From assembly GCA_039583875.1 (NCBI GenBank), contig CM077149.1:21527194-21591193 (forward strand): a stretch of 64,000 nt of DNA, in the 5' to 3' direction. The DNA is from Platanthera guangdongensis. Its lineage: Eukaryota > Streptophyta > Magnoliopsida > Asparagales > Orchidaceae. Below, piece by piece: positions 10,422 through 21,551 of this stretch (its first letter is position 1; every line of letters begins with the position of its first letter). Below the pieces are notes generated by a model. It saw nothing but the letters and a program-made list of their open reading frames with translations. It had not been told where the DNA came from and made no database searches. Both the position numbers and the translations under genes were made by a program.

Positions 10422-11296
10422 ACCTTTCTCCTTCAACAGAAGAGAATTGATCACAATTATTGAATCAAAAAAAAAAGAATTAATCAGAAGATTAAGGAGA
10501 TCAATACAGATCCAGAGAAAACTGTAAATTAGTATTTTGAAGAAACTTCAGATTTACTTGGAGAGAGAGAACTCCAGTAATTGAAGTCAAGAAAGAGACT
10601 TGTTAATCAAATCTCTTAAGGAGCAAATTCTGAACCAGACTACAAAGTAGGATCCAGATTTAATTCTCCATCCTAAGAAGGAAGTTGTCAGGCGGTCTAC
10701 TTTAAGAAGATCATCTTTACTGAGTTCAGACTCAAGAAGCCTTGAAGAAAGCAAAGACAAAGTTGATCTCAGGAATTAGTACTATCAAGAACTGATCAAG
10801 AAGATTGCCCTCTTCATTCTCTCAAAATGAGTGGTGATCTGAAAACTTTTTATTACCTTTTTGTAGGATCCTAAGGGATCTGAGTTGTAAGCCTAAATCT
10901 ATAAAGGCTGAGGTAGGGCTTTTGAGCCTGAGTGTAGGAGAATAAATTCTCTGAGTGTAGGCCTTGTTGAAGGCTGAGGAAGGGTTATTTAGCCTGAGTG
11001 TAGGTCTTGTTGAAGATTGAGTGGTAGGGATTTGTGCCTGAGTTGTAGGAGTGGGGACACTCTAAGTTGTAGGAACCTGTTTGGCGTTCTGAGCTGTAAG
11101 ATCTGAGGATCTGAGGAGAAGTGCTGAAGTTAGCCCGAATCTAGTACACTACTAGATAGGAGAAGGGGGAAAGTGGATGTACCCAGACCTAGGGGAACCA
11201 CTATAAACACTGTGTGCACTCTGTGTATGTTTGTTTCTGTGGTTGCTGTATTGTGATAGTTGTAGAATATTGCAAAAACAGGTTTAATTGTACAGA

Positions 11297-11301
11297 GTTT
11301 C
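11297..11301 (+). repeat. Target-site duplication of E10, left copy
   Basis: GTTTC immediately before the E10 LTR, repeated at 24723-24727. Removing one copy and E10 rejoins the E1 LTR exactly as in its 5' copy (GTTTCTGCC). Confidence 0.97.
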
Positions 11302-11465
11302 TGATGAATTGTAAATATACCTAATTTTATGTACATTACTTAAGTCGTTTTATTTAATTTTTGTCATTTCTACTTGTTTTTATTCAATAAAATGCTCCTA
11401 TTTTTGTAAATATTATACTAACTTGTTTAATTTTATTTGTTAGGAAAAAAGTCAAAATCTGCAAA

Positions 11466-12036
11466 AAAATGACATGTCACGCCCGTGACATATTGGTCAC
11501 GCCCGTGACCAGGGCGTGACAGCTCAAAATCCCGATAAGAAGCCAATTTTGAAGAGGAAAGTCTGACACGCCCGTGTTCCATGATTCGACACGCCCGTGT
11601 CAATCCAACACGGGGCGTGACCAAGCCGTGTCCATCCCACTCGACGAGTTCAACTCGACGTTCGTCGACCCAAGAGGGACACGCCCGTGTCCGATGTGCG
11701 CCACGCCCGTGTCAGCCCGACACGCCCCGTGCCAGCCAAGTCAATGTTTCGCGCTCAACGTTCGTCGAACCCAAGAGAGACACGCCCGTGTCCGATATGC
11801 GCCACGCCCGTGTCCGCCCGACAAACTGCCGCCGGCGAATCCCGAAGTCAACATCGTCTTTAAGCACCGAACGACACGCCCACCGTCACGCCCGTGACCG
11901 GGGTCGTGACCGCCGCGTTTTCGGCCGGAAAGTCAAATCGCCGTCAAATCCGTCAGATCGCCGAATGCTATTGTAAAATAGTGCTGACACGCCCCCCCCC
12001 CCCCCCCCCGACACGCCCGTGTCGGAGGGCGTGTAC
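11466..12036 (+). repeat. GACACGCCCGTGTC inverted-repeat array (E10 U3)
   Basis: About eleven copies of GACACG-CC-CGTGTC or its variant GTCACGCCCGTGAC. The arms are perfect complements around a 2-bp centre. The 3' LTR copy is at 21726-22270. The array ends about 20 bp before the TATA box. Spacing is irregular. Confidence 0.9.
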
Positions 12037-12051
12037 TTGGAAATTTTTGCC

Positions 12052-12060
12052 TATAAAAAG
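12052..12060 (+). promoter_or_regulatory. TATA box of E10 5' LTR
   Basis: TATAAAAAG in the context GCCTATAAAAAGGC; 3' LTR copy at 22299-22307. It directly follows the palindrome array. Confidence 0.75.
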
Positions 12061-12994
12061 GCAGCTGCTGTATGAGTTCAGGGTTCCAAAAATCCGAACC
12101 ATTTTGATGTATAAGGGTTGCCGTTAGAGCTGCTTTAGTGCTATGTAAGGATTCTCTTTCCCCCTTTTTGAATTTAGTTTGTTTAAGCTCCTGTAATCAA
12201 CTTCTTTTATTAATAAAATAGATATTTTTCTCATCCTCATATGCTCTGAATTTTCTCTAAAGGCCTCCTTTTCATCAATCTTATACACTTTCATGTTTTA
12301 AAAATGAAAATGTTCTCGTTTTCTTTTCAATTATAACAAAATTTATAGCCGTTATTATGTCCGTTTTCATTCTCAAACTCTTTAAATTTGGTTAGACTTA
12401 GGATTTTCATGCTTCAAAATACGTTTTTATGAACATGTTAAACTTTAAAAAGGTGATTTTTAACCCCTCTTAACTTAGCTTTTACTTTGTTTTAACTATA
12501 AAACTATTGCTTCTTTTTAGCTTACTCCCCCTTTTTAAACCATTTTACAAGGCTATAGTAACGTATAAATTGTTATTTTTATTTTTTTTATCAACTTTCA
12601 TTTTAAGTACTTACAAAAAATATTTTCGCTCGAACAATTTTTATTTTCACTTTTTAAGCATTTCTATCAAAATCTAACGGTAAAAATGTAAACGTTTTAA
12701 TTTTTCGGGCACTTGCCTTTCTCACTTTAATTTGAAAACTTTTTGCTCAAACAATTTTTATTTTGTCTTTTTATGCATTTCTACTGCATTCCAGCGGTAA
12801 AAATGCAGTCATTTTAATTTTTCGATAACTTTGATTTTTGCAATTATTTTAGCACGAGTGTGTGCGTGTATGAGATATTTTTCAGCGCCTAAGTTAAATT
12901 ATGCATGTGTGTGTGTGTGTGTGTGTTTATTTATGTCGAGTGCGTGAGTAGTTACTTTCAAGTAGAGTGCGTGTGTTGTTTTTATTTTTCCGCC

Positions 12995-13505
12995 TACTCA
13001 CTTGAGTTAATTGGCTGGATTTTATTCAAGTAGAGTGCGTGTGTAATTTTTACTTTTCCGCCTACTCATTTGAGTTAATTGGCTGGATTTGATTCAAGCA
13101 AGTGTTTGTAGTTTTTATTTTTCCGCCTACTCACTTGAGTTAAATGGCCGGTCTGTATTTTCAGTCCTACTCGTTTGAGTAGGACTTGTAATTTTCATTC
13201 TTTATTTTTCCGCCTACTCACTTGAGTTAAATGGCTGGATTTGATTTTCCGCCTACTCGCTAAGAGTTAAATGGTCGGACTTTATTTTGATGTAAATATT
13301 TAAGAAAGCCCTGTAATCGCATTTATTTTCTCCTACTCGTTTGAGTAGGACTCACTTTCATTTCAGTCCTACTCGTTTGAGGAGGACTTGTAATTTTCAG
13401 CTTTTATTTTCCGCCCCCACTCGTTTGAGTGGGACTTGCAAATTTCAATTATGCACTTTTCAGCTTTTATTTCCTGCCCCCACTCGTTTGAGTGGGACCT
13501 GCAAA
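12995..13505 (+). repeat. CCTACTC-loop-GAGTAGG hairpin array (E10 R/U5)
   Basis: About ten units of CCTACTC-GTTT-GAGTAGG or half-paired forms (CCTACTCACTTGAGTT). Two units read CCCACTC-GTTT-GAGTGGG, where both arms changed together and pairing is kept. The array is downstream of the TATA box, so it would be in the RNA. The 3' LTR copy at 23245-23750 has one unit with only one arm changed. Confidence 0.85.
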
Positions 13506-14480
13506 TATCAATTATGCAATTTTTTCTTATGTGTAACTTAGTTTTATTTCTTCCTTTTGTTATATGTTTGAATGAGTGCGGGTGTGTTTATTTGTAATAA
13601 CTTTTCTAAAATTAGGTTATTTTGCTTTTCTTCTTATTTTCTTTATAACCCTTCAGCGAATAGTTTAGGATGCTCGCACAACCAAACATATAAGCTATCC
13701 CCATTCCGATGAGTGGCTATTTGCTTTTAGCCCTCGGTATCGAAGAGCTTTGGGATTTAAAAATGTTTTAAATAACCAAATGTCTAATTTTTCAATTTAA
13801 TTAAAAACTTAATGTTTACCCCGGGTTAACGACGCGTAAACCCACATATCGATGTGTGGGCTCTATTTTCGTTATCCATACGCTAGCTAGCCGAGAGGCC
13901 GTGCATATGGACAGATCACCCCTGGGTAGATAGAGTTCCGCACTAACCCTCGAGAGAGGAGGCGCGCTAACTCTACCGGATTGGGTTCCCCACCCAATAG
14001 CGGGGTTCTTAGCATACTGCGGGCATTAAGGGGAATCCTTCGTCGGACGAGAGCCCGGTCGAATAGCCTTAATGTCTAGGTGAGCGATATTCCTAGAGAT
14101 AGGTGAGCTCATTATTTTGAACCTCCACGACCAAGTTTCCGCATTAATTAAATTGAAACCTTAGATATCTAGTTATTCAAATCTATTTTTAATCATAACG
14201 CAATTCGATACCGGGAGTTATCTCTTCATCGACTATTTTCTTAAAATCTATTTCCGTTCCTATTTTACTTAACACCCTCAACTTCTATTTCGGTAAAATA
14301 ATAGTGTTTTCGGAGGAGTAGGGGTAATCAACCCATTCCCGGGGATAATACGACCTCGGTATTCTCCTGAATATCGAGTACTACTTGCGATAGGTGCACT
14401 TGCCTACCCTAGCAAGCCCGCGACGATCGACTCACCGAACCAACCACAGTAAGAGTCTGTTCGCGGGCCAATCAAGTTTT

Positions 14481-14498
14481 TGGCGCCGTTGCCGGGGA
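14481..14498 (+). other. E10 primer-binding site (tRNA-Asp)
   Basis: TGGCGCCGTTGCCGGGGA is the exact complement of the 3' end of plant tRNA-Asp(GUC), as used by Athila elements. It lies six bases after the LTR. Confidence 0.95.
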
Positions 14499-14635
14499 AT
14501 TCTCTTTGAGTTGTTATTCCGAATCCGAACTCTATTACTTTTACTTTTATTTCTAAAAACTAAAAAAAAACTTAAAAACTTTTTTTCAAAATCCGAAAAA
14601 AAAGAGTGTTAATTTTCTACTTTTTATTAGGGTGT

Positions 14636-17600
14636 ATGACCCGTGGACAGCCTTCGGAGTCCGAAAATTTGGATTTCGATCCTGAGATCGAACGCTCTCT
14701 TGCGCGTATTCGGTCTCAATGCCGAAATCCCTCTTTGGATCCCGAAGAATCCATCGGAGAACCCTCTGCCGTTGCTATGGCCGACCCCAATCCGAACGCG
14801 GCCCTTGAGCGTACCATGTCATATTACGCCCGGCCAAATTTGGACGATACTGGGTCCAGTATTGTCCGCCCGACGGTGGCGAACAATAATTTTGAGATCA
14901 AATCGAGCGTTATCCAAATGATCCAAAACGCCGTGCAGTTCGATGGACAGCCGGATGAGGACCCGAACGTTCATTTGTCTAGTTTCTTGGAGATTTGCGA
15001 TACTTTTAAGATTAATGGCGTCACTGATGACGCCATTCATTTGCGCCTTTTTCCATTCTCCCTCAGATCCAAAGCTAAGGCGTGGTTGAATTCCCTCCCA
15101 CGAGGATGTATCACCACCTGGGCCGAGCTTGCGGAGCGGTTCTTAACGAAGTATTTTCCGCCAGCCAAAACTGCAAAGTTGCGGGCGGACATTTCTTCGT
15201 TCGTGCAGAACGATTCTGAGTCTCTTTTTGAGACTTGGGAGCGCTTTAAGGAATTCCTCCGCAAGTGTCCGCACCACGCATTGCCTGCGTTGTTGCAGGT
15301 CCAAATCTTCTACAATGGGCTTAATTATCAGACGCGTCAAATGATTGACGCGGCTGCCAGGGGTATCTTGAATAATAAGACCCCCGAGGCTGCCCAAGGT
15401 CTTATTGAAGAGATGGCTATGAATGCCTACCAATGGAACGTCCCTCGGGGACGTCCCAAGCAGGCGGTCGGCCTCTTCGAAGTGGATGCCACTGCCCACT
15501 TAGCCCTTCAAGTTGAAAGGCTGACGAAGCAGGTTGCGGAGATGTCTGCTGCCTCCACCACTCTTCCTTGGGCGATTCCCCCTAATGCTGGCATAGCAAA
15601 TGAATTCGTAGACTACGTGGGAAATGCTGGGCGACCTTCCTTCAACCCCAATAACAACCCTTATAGCAATAACTATAATCCGGGTTGGAGCAATACGAAT
15701 AATGCGCAGCGCCCCCCCAATTCTTTCGCGCCTGGATTTCTGCCGCCTCCCCCTCTTCCAAAACCCTCCCCGATGGAGGATAATTTTTCTAAATATATAG
15801 CTTCCAATGAGTCAAATATCCGGAACATCACCGGATCGCTAAAAAACTTAGAACTCCAGGTTGGACAGCTAGCGCGAATAATGTCCAAGCACGCGCTCGG
15901 GGCACTGCCGGGAAACACGGAGCCCAATCCGCGGGAAAATATCAACGCTATAACCCTCCGTAGCGGAAAGGAGGTGATCGATCCAAAACGGACCGATCCT
16001 CAGGTACATATTTCACCTCCGACCCCTCTTCCCCCTTCTTTGATTACGCCGCCTTTACAAATTTTAAATGAAAAAATTATTAAAACACCCTTGCCGTATC
16101 CGCATAAACTTAATAGTGAGCGTAAGGACGCGCAATTTGAAAAATTTATTTTATTATTAAAACAAATTCATATTAATGTTCCCTTCTGCGAGGCACTCTC
16201 TCAGATGCCTAAATATGCGAAATACCTAAAACAACTTCTTTCCAATAAACAAAAATTAGAAAATATTTCGCATATTTCTCTTAACGCTGACTGCTCAGCG
16301 GCTCTTACTAATAAATTGCCCCTAAAAAGAAATGACCCGGGACGGTTTTCCATCTCGTGCCTTTTTGGCAATATATTAGTAAAATACGCTCTTGCAGATT
16401 TAGGCGCGAGCATTAATTTGATGCCGTTCTCGCTCTTTCAAAAATTAGGTTTGGGCACTCCGGCCCCTACTAAAATGCGAATCCAACTAGCGGATCGCTC
16501 GGTTAAGTTTCCCGTCGGGGTAGTGGAGGACGTACTTGTCCGAGTTGATAAGTTTATCTTTCCGGTAGACTTCGTCATCTTGGACATCGAGGAGGACACC
16601 GATGTACCAATTATACTCGGTCGCCCTTTTCTCGCCACCTCCCGCGCATTAATTGATGTCAGTAACGGTCGTCTCCTCCTTCGGGTAGGAGATGACGAAG
16701 TTACTTTCTCTATTAATCCCTCCATAGGAGACTCATCATCGAGCGATGACTTTTGTTATAATTTAGACACATATATCGGAGATTGTTCTTCCCCTATTTT
16801 TGAGTCTACGTTTTTAAACGATGATCTTTTTGCGCTCGAAAATTTTAACTGCGATGAGGATACCTCTATAGACTTGCCTTTCGAACCAATTGGTAAGAAA
16901 GACATAGAAATTAAAACCTCGTTAGAAGAACCGCCCTACCTTGAACTCAAACCCCTACCCGATTCACTCAAATACGCCTTTTTGGGGAACGATGATACAC
17001 TCCCTGTTATCATTTCTTCACATTTGAGCGAATCGGAGACTTCCGATTTATTGGGAGTTTTGCTTAAACATCGCCACGCAATTGCTTGGCAAATTTCTGA
17101 TCTCAAAGGTATTAACCCGTCTTTCTGCACCCATAAGATTTTCCTTCTAGATAATTGCCGCAAAACTATTCAGCCGCAGCGACGTCTTAACCCAAACATG
17201 AAAGACGTCGTTAAGGCCGAAATTATTAAATTATTAGATGCGGGGATTATTTATCCCATATCGGATAGTACGTGGGTTAGTCCCATTCACGTGGTGCCCA
17301 AAAATGGCGGTCTTACCGTAGTGGAGAATGAGCACAATGAACTCGTCCCAACTCGTACTGTTACGGGTTGGCGGGTGTGCATCGATTATAGAAAACTAAA
17401 TGACGCCACCCGTAAGGATCATTTCCCACTACCATTTTTAGACCAAATTTTAGAGCGTTTGTCCGGTCATCCGTATTTTTGTTTTCTTGATGGATTATCG
17501 GGGTTTTTCCAAATCCCCATTTCCCCCGATGACCAAGAGAAAACAACTTTTACCTGCCCGTTTGGTACCTTTGCATATCTAAGAATGCCATTTGGCCTTT

Positions 17601-19849
17601 GCAATGCGCCTGCTACATTCCAAAGATGTATGCTGGCGATCTTTGGCGAGCTGGTAGGAGACATTATGGAAGTCTTTATGGATGACTTCTCTGTTTTCGG
17701 AAGCTCTTTCCCGTCCTGTCTTCGTAATTTAGACCGTGTCCTTCAGCGATGCGAGGACACGCATCTTGTTTTAAATTGGGAAAAATGTAACTTTATGGTT
17801 CGAGAAGGTTTGGTTCTCGGCCATATGATTTCGTCTAAGGGGATGGAGGTCGATAAGGCCAAAGTTGAAATTATAGAAAAACTTCCCCCGCCTTCCAACG
17901 TTAAATCTATTAGGAGTTTCTTAGGGCACGCGGGCTTTTATAGGCGTTTTATTCAAGATTTTTCAAAAATAACAAAGCCTCTTACTCGCCTCTTGGAAAA
18001 GGAATCAAATTTTGTCTTTGATAACGAATGCGAGTCTGCATTTAATTTCATAAAACAAAAACTTATCAATTCACCTATTTTAGTGGCGCCCGATTGGACC
18101 CTTCCGTTCGAGATTATGTGCGACGCTAGTGATATTGCCGTAGGAGCCGTTCTTGGCCAACGTATAAACAAATATTTTCATCCTATTTACTACGCTAGCA
18201 AGACCCTCACTTCCGCACAAGGAAATATACAACAACGGAAAAGGAACTTTTAGCCGTCGTATTTGCTTTCGATAAGTTTCGCTCGTATATAACGTTATCC
18301 AAAGTTATCGTATTTACCGACCATTCCGCCTTAAAAATATTTGTTAGCAAAAACGGACGCCAAACCCCGCCTTCTTCGATGGATCCTCCTCTTGTAGGAG
18401 TTCGATTTAGAGATCCGGGATAAGAGGGGCGCGAAAAATTTAGCCGCTGATCACCTCTCCCGCTTAGAAAATCCCGCTGCGGAAGCGCTCATCGAATCTG
18501 ACATAAATGACAGATTCCCAGAGGAACGCCTCCTAGCCATAACTACTAGTTCTTCTTCCCCGCGTTGGTTCGCAGATTTTGCAAACTATTTAGTTGCGAG
18601 GGTACTTCAAAAAGACTTTTCAAGCCAGCAAAAGAAGAAATTCTTTTCCGACTTGAAATATTTCTTTTGGGAGGACCCTTTCCTTTTTCGTATCTGCGCG
18701 GACCAAGCGGTCCGAAGATGTGTCGCGGGTGTGGAGTGCACGCAAATCCTTAGGCACTGCCACGAGGGTCCGGCTGGTGGGCATTATCAAGCTAACCGGA
18801 CCGCGCGGAAGGCGCTAGAGGCGGGCTTCTTTTGGCCCACTCTATTCAAAGACGCTCACAATTTTGTGCGCGCATGCGATAGCTGTCAGCGGTCGGGTAA
18901 CATTTCTCGTCGCGACGAGATGCCCCAAAACATGTTTTTAGAGTGCGAAGTCTTCGATTTATGGGGCATAGATTTCGTCGGCCCCCTACCTCCGTCTTTC
19001 AAAAATATGTATATTTTAGTAGCGGTCGAATACGTATCGAGATGGGCGGAAGCGCAAGCTCTCCCCACCAACGATGCGCGAGTCGTCGTTACATTTCTTA
19101 AAAAGCTATTTTCTCGCTTCGGCACTCCGCGCGCTATCGTAAGTGATAGGGGGACACATTTCTGCAACACCCAGATGGCTAAGACGTTAGCTAGATACGG
19201 CGTCACGCACAAACTTGCCACCCCCTACCACCCGCAAACTAGTGGCCAAGTAGAGGTAGTAAATCGGGAGATAAAGCGCATATTAGAGAAAACCGTTTCA
19301 CTTAATAGGAAAGATTGGTCCATCAAACTCGACGATGCGTTGTGGGCTTATCGTACCGCATACAAAACCGCAATTGGTTGTACGCCGTATCGATTAGTGT
19401 ACGGCAAAGCGTGTCATCTTCCCGTAGAATTAGAACATCGAGCACTTTGGGCTTCAAAACTTTTAAATCTCGACGCTAACTTAGCCGCCCAAAATAGAAA
19501 ACTGCAACTAAACGAGCTCGATGAATGGCGTGCAAATGCTTACGAGAGCAATAAGTTCTATAAGGAGCATTCTAAGTTTTATCACGACCGAAAACTCAAG
19601 CCCCCAAAAACTTTTTCTCCGGGCGATCTTGTCCTTCTTTATAACTCACGACTTAGACTTTTCCCCGGGAAACTTAGATCACGTTGGTCCGGCCCCTTCA
19701 AAGTTGAAGAGGTTTGGCCTTATGGGACCGTACTCGTCTCCCACCCGGATAAAGGCTCGTTTAAAGTGAACAGTCATCGCTTAAAATTATATATCGCAGG
19801 CGATCCTGTGGACAGTAATTTCGAATCCATAACCCTCCTAGATATATAA
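14636..19849 (+). pseudogene. gag-pol: E10 gag-pol polyprotein, near-intact with one stop and two offsetting indels
   Basis: Start chosen at ATG 14636 (MTRGQPSESE); the same frame is open from 14606. Gag: Retrotrans_gag region about 14960-15290 (RSKAKAWLNSLP..FLTKYFPP), then a Pro/Asn-rich tail; no CCHC knuckle seen. Protease: DLGASINLMP (about 16400). Reverse transcriptase: MPFGLCNAPATFQ and FMDDFSVFG (about 17676). RNase H: CDASDIAVGAVLG (about 18120). Integrase: zinc-binding [18 protein letters not shown] (18760-18890), Asp in WGIDFVGP (about 18965), Asp in SDRGTHF (about 19142), Glu in the [12 protein letters not shown] block (about 19240), then the basic C-terminal part. One base is lost near 18227 and one A gained near 18333, so the frame returns after about 100 bp. 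A TAG at 18395-18397 replaces a Gln codon. It is otherwise open to TAA 19847-19849. Confidence 0.93.
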
Positions 19850-21551
19850 ACCGCCAACATAGTCAAGCTACGCGACTATAAACAAAGCGCTCCTGGGAGG
19901 CACCCCATGTTTATCTTTTTCGCTATCTCTTTACCTTTTTCTTTGCTATCTTTCTTCCTAATGCAGGGTTCCTAAACTGCGCCTTCCCCACCTCCTCTCA
20001 GGGAAGCTTCTACCCCCGCCCCCATTTCTTTCTTTTCTTTGTCTATATTATCTTACCTGTTTTGTTCCGCATACTTACGTTACAACATTGGGGACAATGT
20101 TGGACTTAAGTATGGGGGTGTTTTCTCGCTTTCTTTTTCATATTTCTATTTTCTGCACTGTCTTTCTATTTTCTTCGCGGTCTTTTTATTTTCTGCACTT
20201 TAAACATATAAAAATTATGAACAAAACAAAAAAAACTATAAAAATAACAAAAACTTCAAAAAAAAACAGTGCAAAAAATTCCAAAAACATTTTTAGTTTC
20301 ATTTTGTAAAAATCTGTGTACCTATTTTTGTACATAATCTTCTCTCTCCACCTTTCTTTTCTCTAATTCTTGTGAATACCGTTTCTTTTTATCGCACTCT
20401 CCGCAAAACCTAAAAAAACCAAAAATATTTTGAAACAAAAAACACAAAAAAAAACTGATGGTAAATAAACTCTAAAAAAAAACAAAAACCAAAAAAATAT
20501 TTTGAAACACTTCCATCAAATATACCATCCTTAATTTTCTTGTTATCCAAAAATTTTGCTTTGAGTTTATTTATATGTGAATTTTATTAATTCTTTGTTT
20601 GTTATTCGTTTTTTAATTATTGATTGAAAAATTTAAATATTCGGGGTTAAGTTTTAAAGAATTCATTATGCTTTGTTAAAAATAGCGAACTCGTTTTAGG
20701 CACTACTTCTAATTTTTCATTGATAGGAGCACGTGTATTATGTTAGAAAATAATGATTATAGGATTCAATTCTGTTTACTTTTAGCTTTCTGAAAAATTG
20801 GAACTTACAATTTATTAAGGTTGCTCTCAAAATTATTTTTTAATAAAAAATATAGTTTTCTTTTCTCACCGTCCTTATCATGACCGACTTGGCATGATAA
20901 AATTGTTATCCTTAAAAGATCCTATGTCAATGAGAATAAGATTTCGTTCCGTAAACATAGGCACCCAATAGATTAAAAAGATTATATGTTATGGAGTAAG
21001 AGGATAAAATTCATTACTCCTACACATATACATTGGGTTAACCTTTATTATGAAGTTGAAAAAAAAATCGATATTAGGAAAATAAGATTTCGTTTTCCTA
21101 ATAATCCAAAAAAAACATGGAGGTTCGAGAAAAAATTACCTCGCCTCAAAAATCAAAACCCTCTTCATAAACCAACATCAACCCCCTTAGCCAATTTCAC
21201 GATTCTAGATTTAATTCAAAAATCGTTTTGAGAGCATAATTTGTAAACTGCATTATTTTCAGTAAAACTCCTATAAGCTAAAAGTTCATATAATTATAAA
21301 CTATTCTTGTTAATCTAACCATTACAATTATTGCTTTCTATTTGATTATATCAAGAAGTCTTTTGGCCAAAACTTTTGCGCTATTTAAATCATCTTCATA
21401 AATTTAGGACTTAACTCTTACGCCCCGTTTATTTATTTCGATCTCTCTTATAATTGATTAAGCGATAGCTAAACTTAGAGTTTTTTTATTCCTTATAAGT
21501 TCATCTCAAACTTTTGCTCTGGAATAGCAAAAGCTTAAGTATGGGGGTATT
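19850..21551 (+). other. E10 noncoding region between pol and 3' LTR
   Basis: About 1.7 kb without a credible ORF, AT-rich. Athila elements often carry an env-like ORF here; none is visible. It begins with the AGCTACGCGACTATAAAC..GCGCTCCTGGGAGGC block that I recognise as typical of Athila elements after integrase. A polypurine-like word TTAAGTATGGGGGT at 20106-20119 is identical to the true tract at 21535-21548. Confidence 0.75.
21535..21548 (+). other. E10 polypurine tract
   Basis: TTAAGTATGGGGGT, three bases before the 3' LTR. Likely primer for plus-strand DNA. Confidence 0.7.

Larger units (their letters stand above)
9441..11301 (+). repeat. E1 3' LTR, left part
   Basis: Starts TGTTGGGTAC. 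It is interrupted at 11301/11302 by E10 and continues at 24728. LTR start and end blocks are close to those of E3 and E6, while the palindromes inside differ. Confidence 0.93.
11302..14474 (+). repeat. E10 5' LTR
   Basis: TGATGAATTG..GGCCAATCA, 3173 bp. Contents in order: palindrome array, TATA box, long AT-rich stretch, a GT microsatellite (about 12904-12926), a hairpin array, and a more conserved GC-richer 3' part (13620-14474). No ORF is convincing. The run of C at about 11992 differs in length from the 3' LTR copy. Confidence 0.95.

Noticed and set aside
14481..14498. tRNA-Asp gene
   Set aside because: Only the 18 bases complementary to the tRNA 3' end are present; it is a primer-binding site.
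19850..21551. Env-like ORF of E10
   Set aside because: The longest frames are about 80 codons, AT-rich and without start context or domain.
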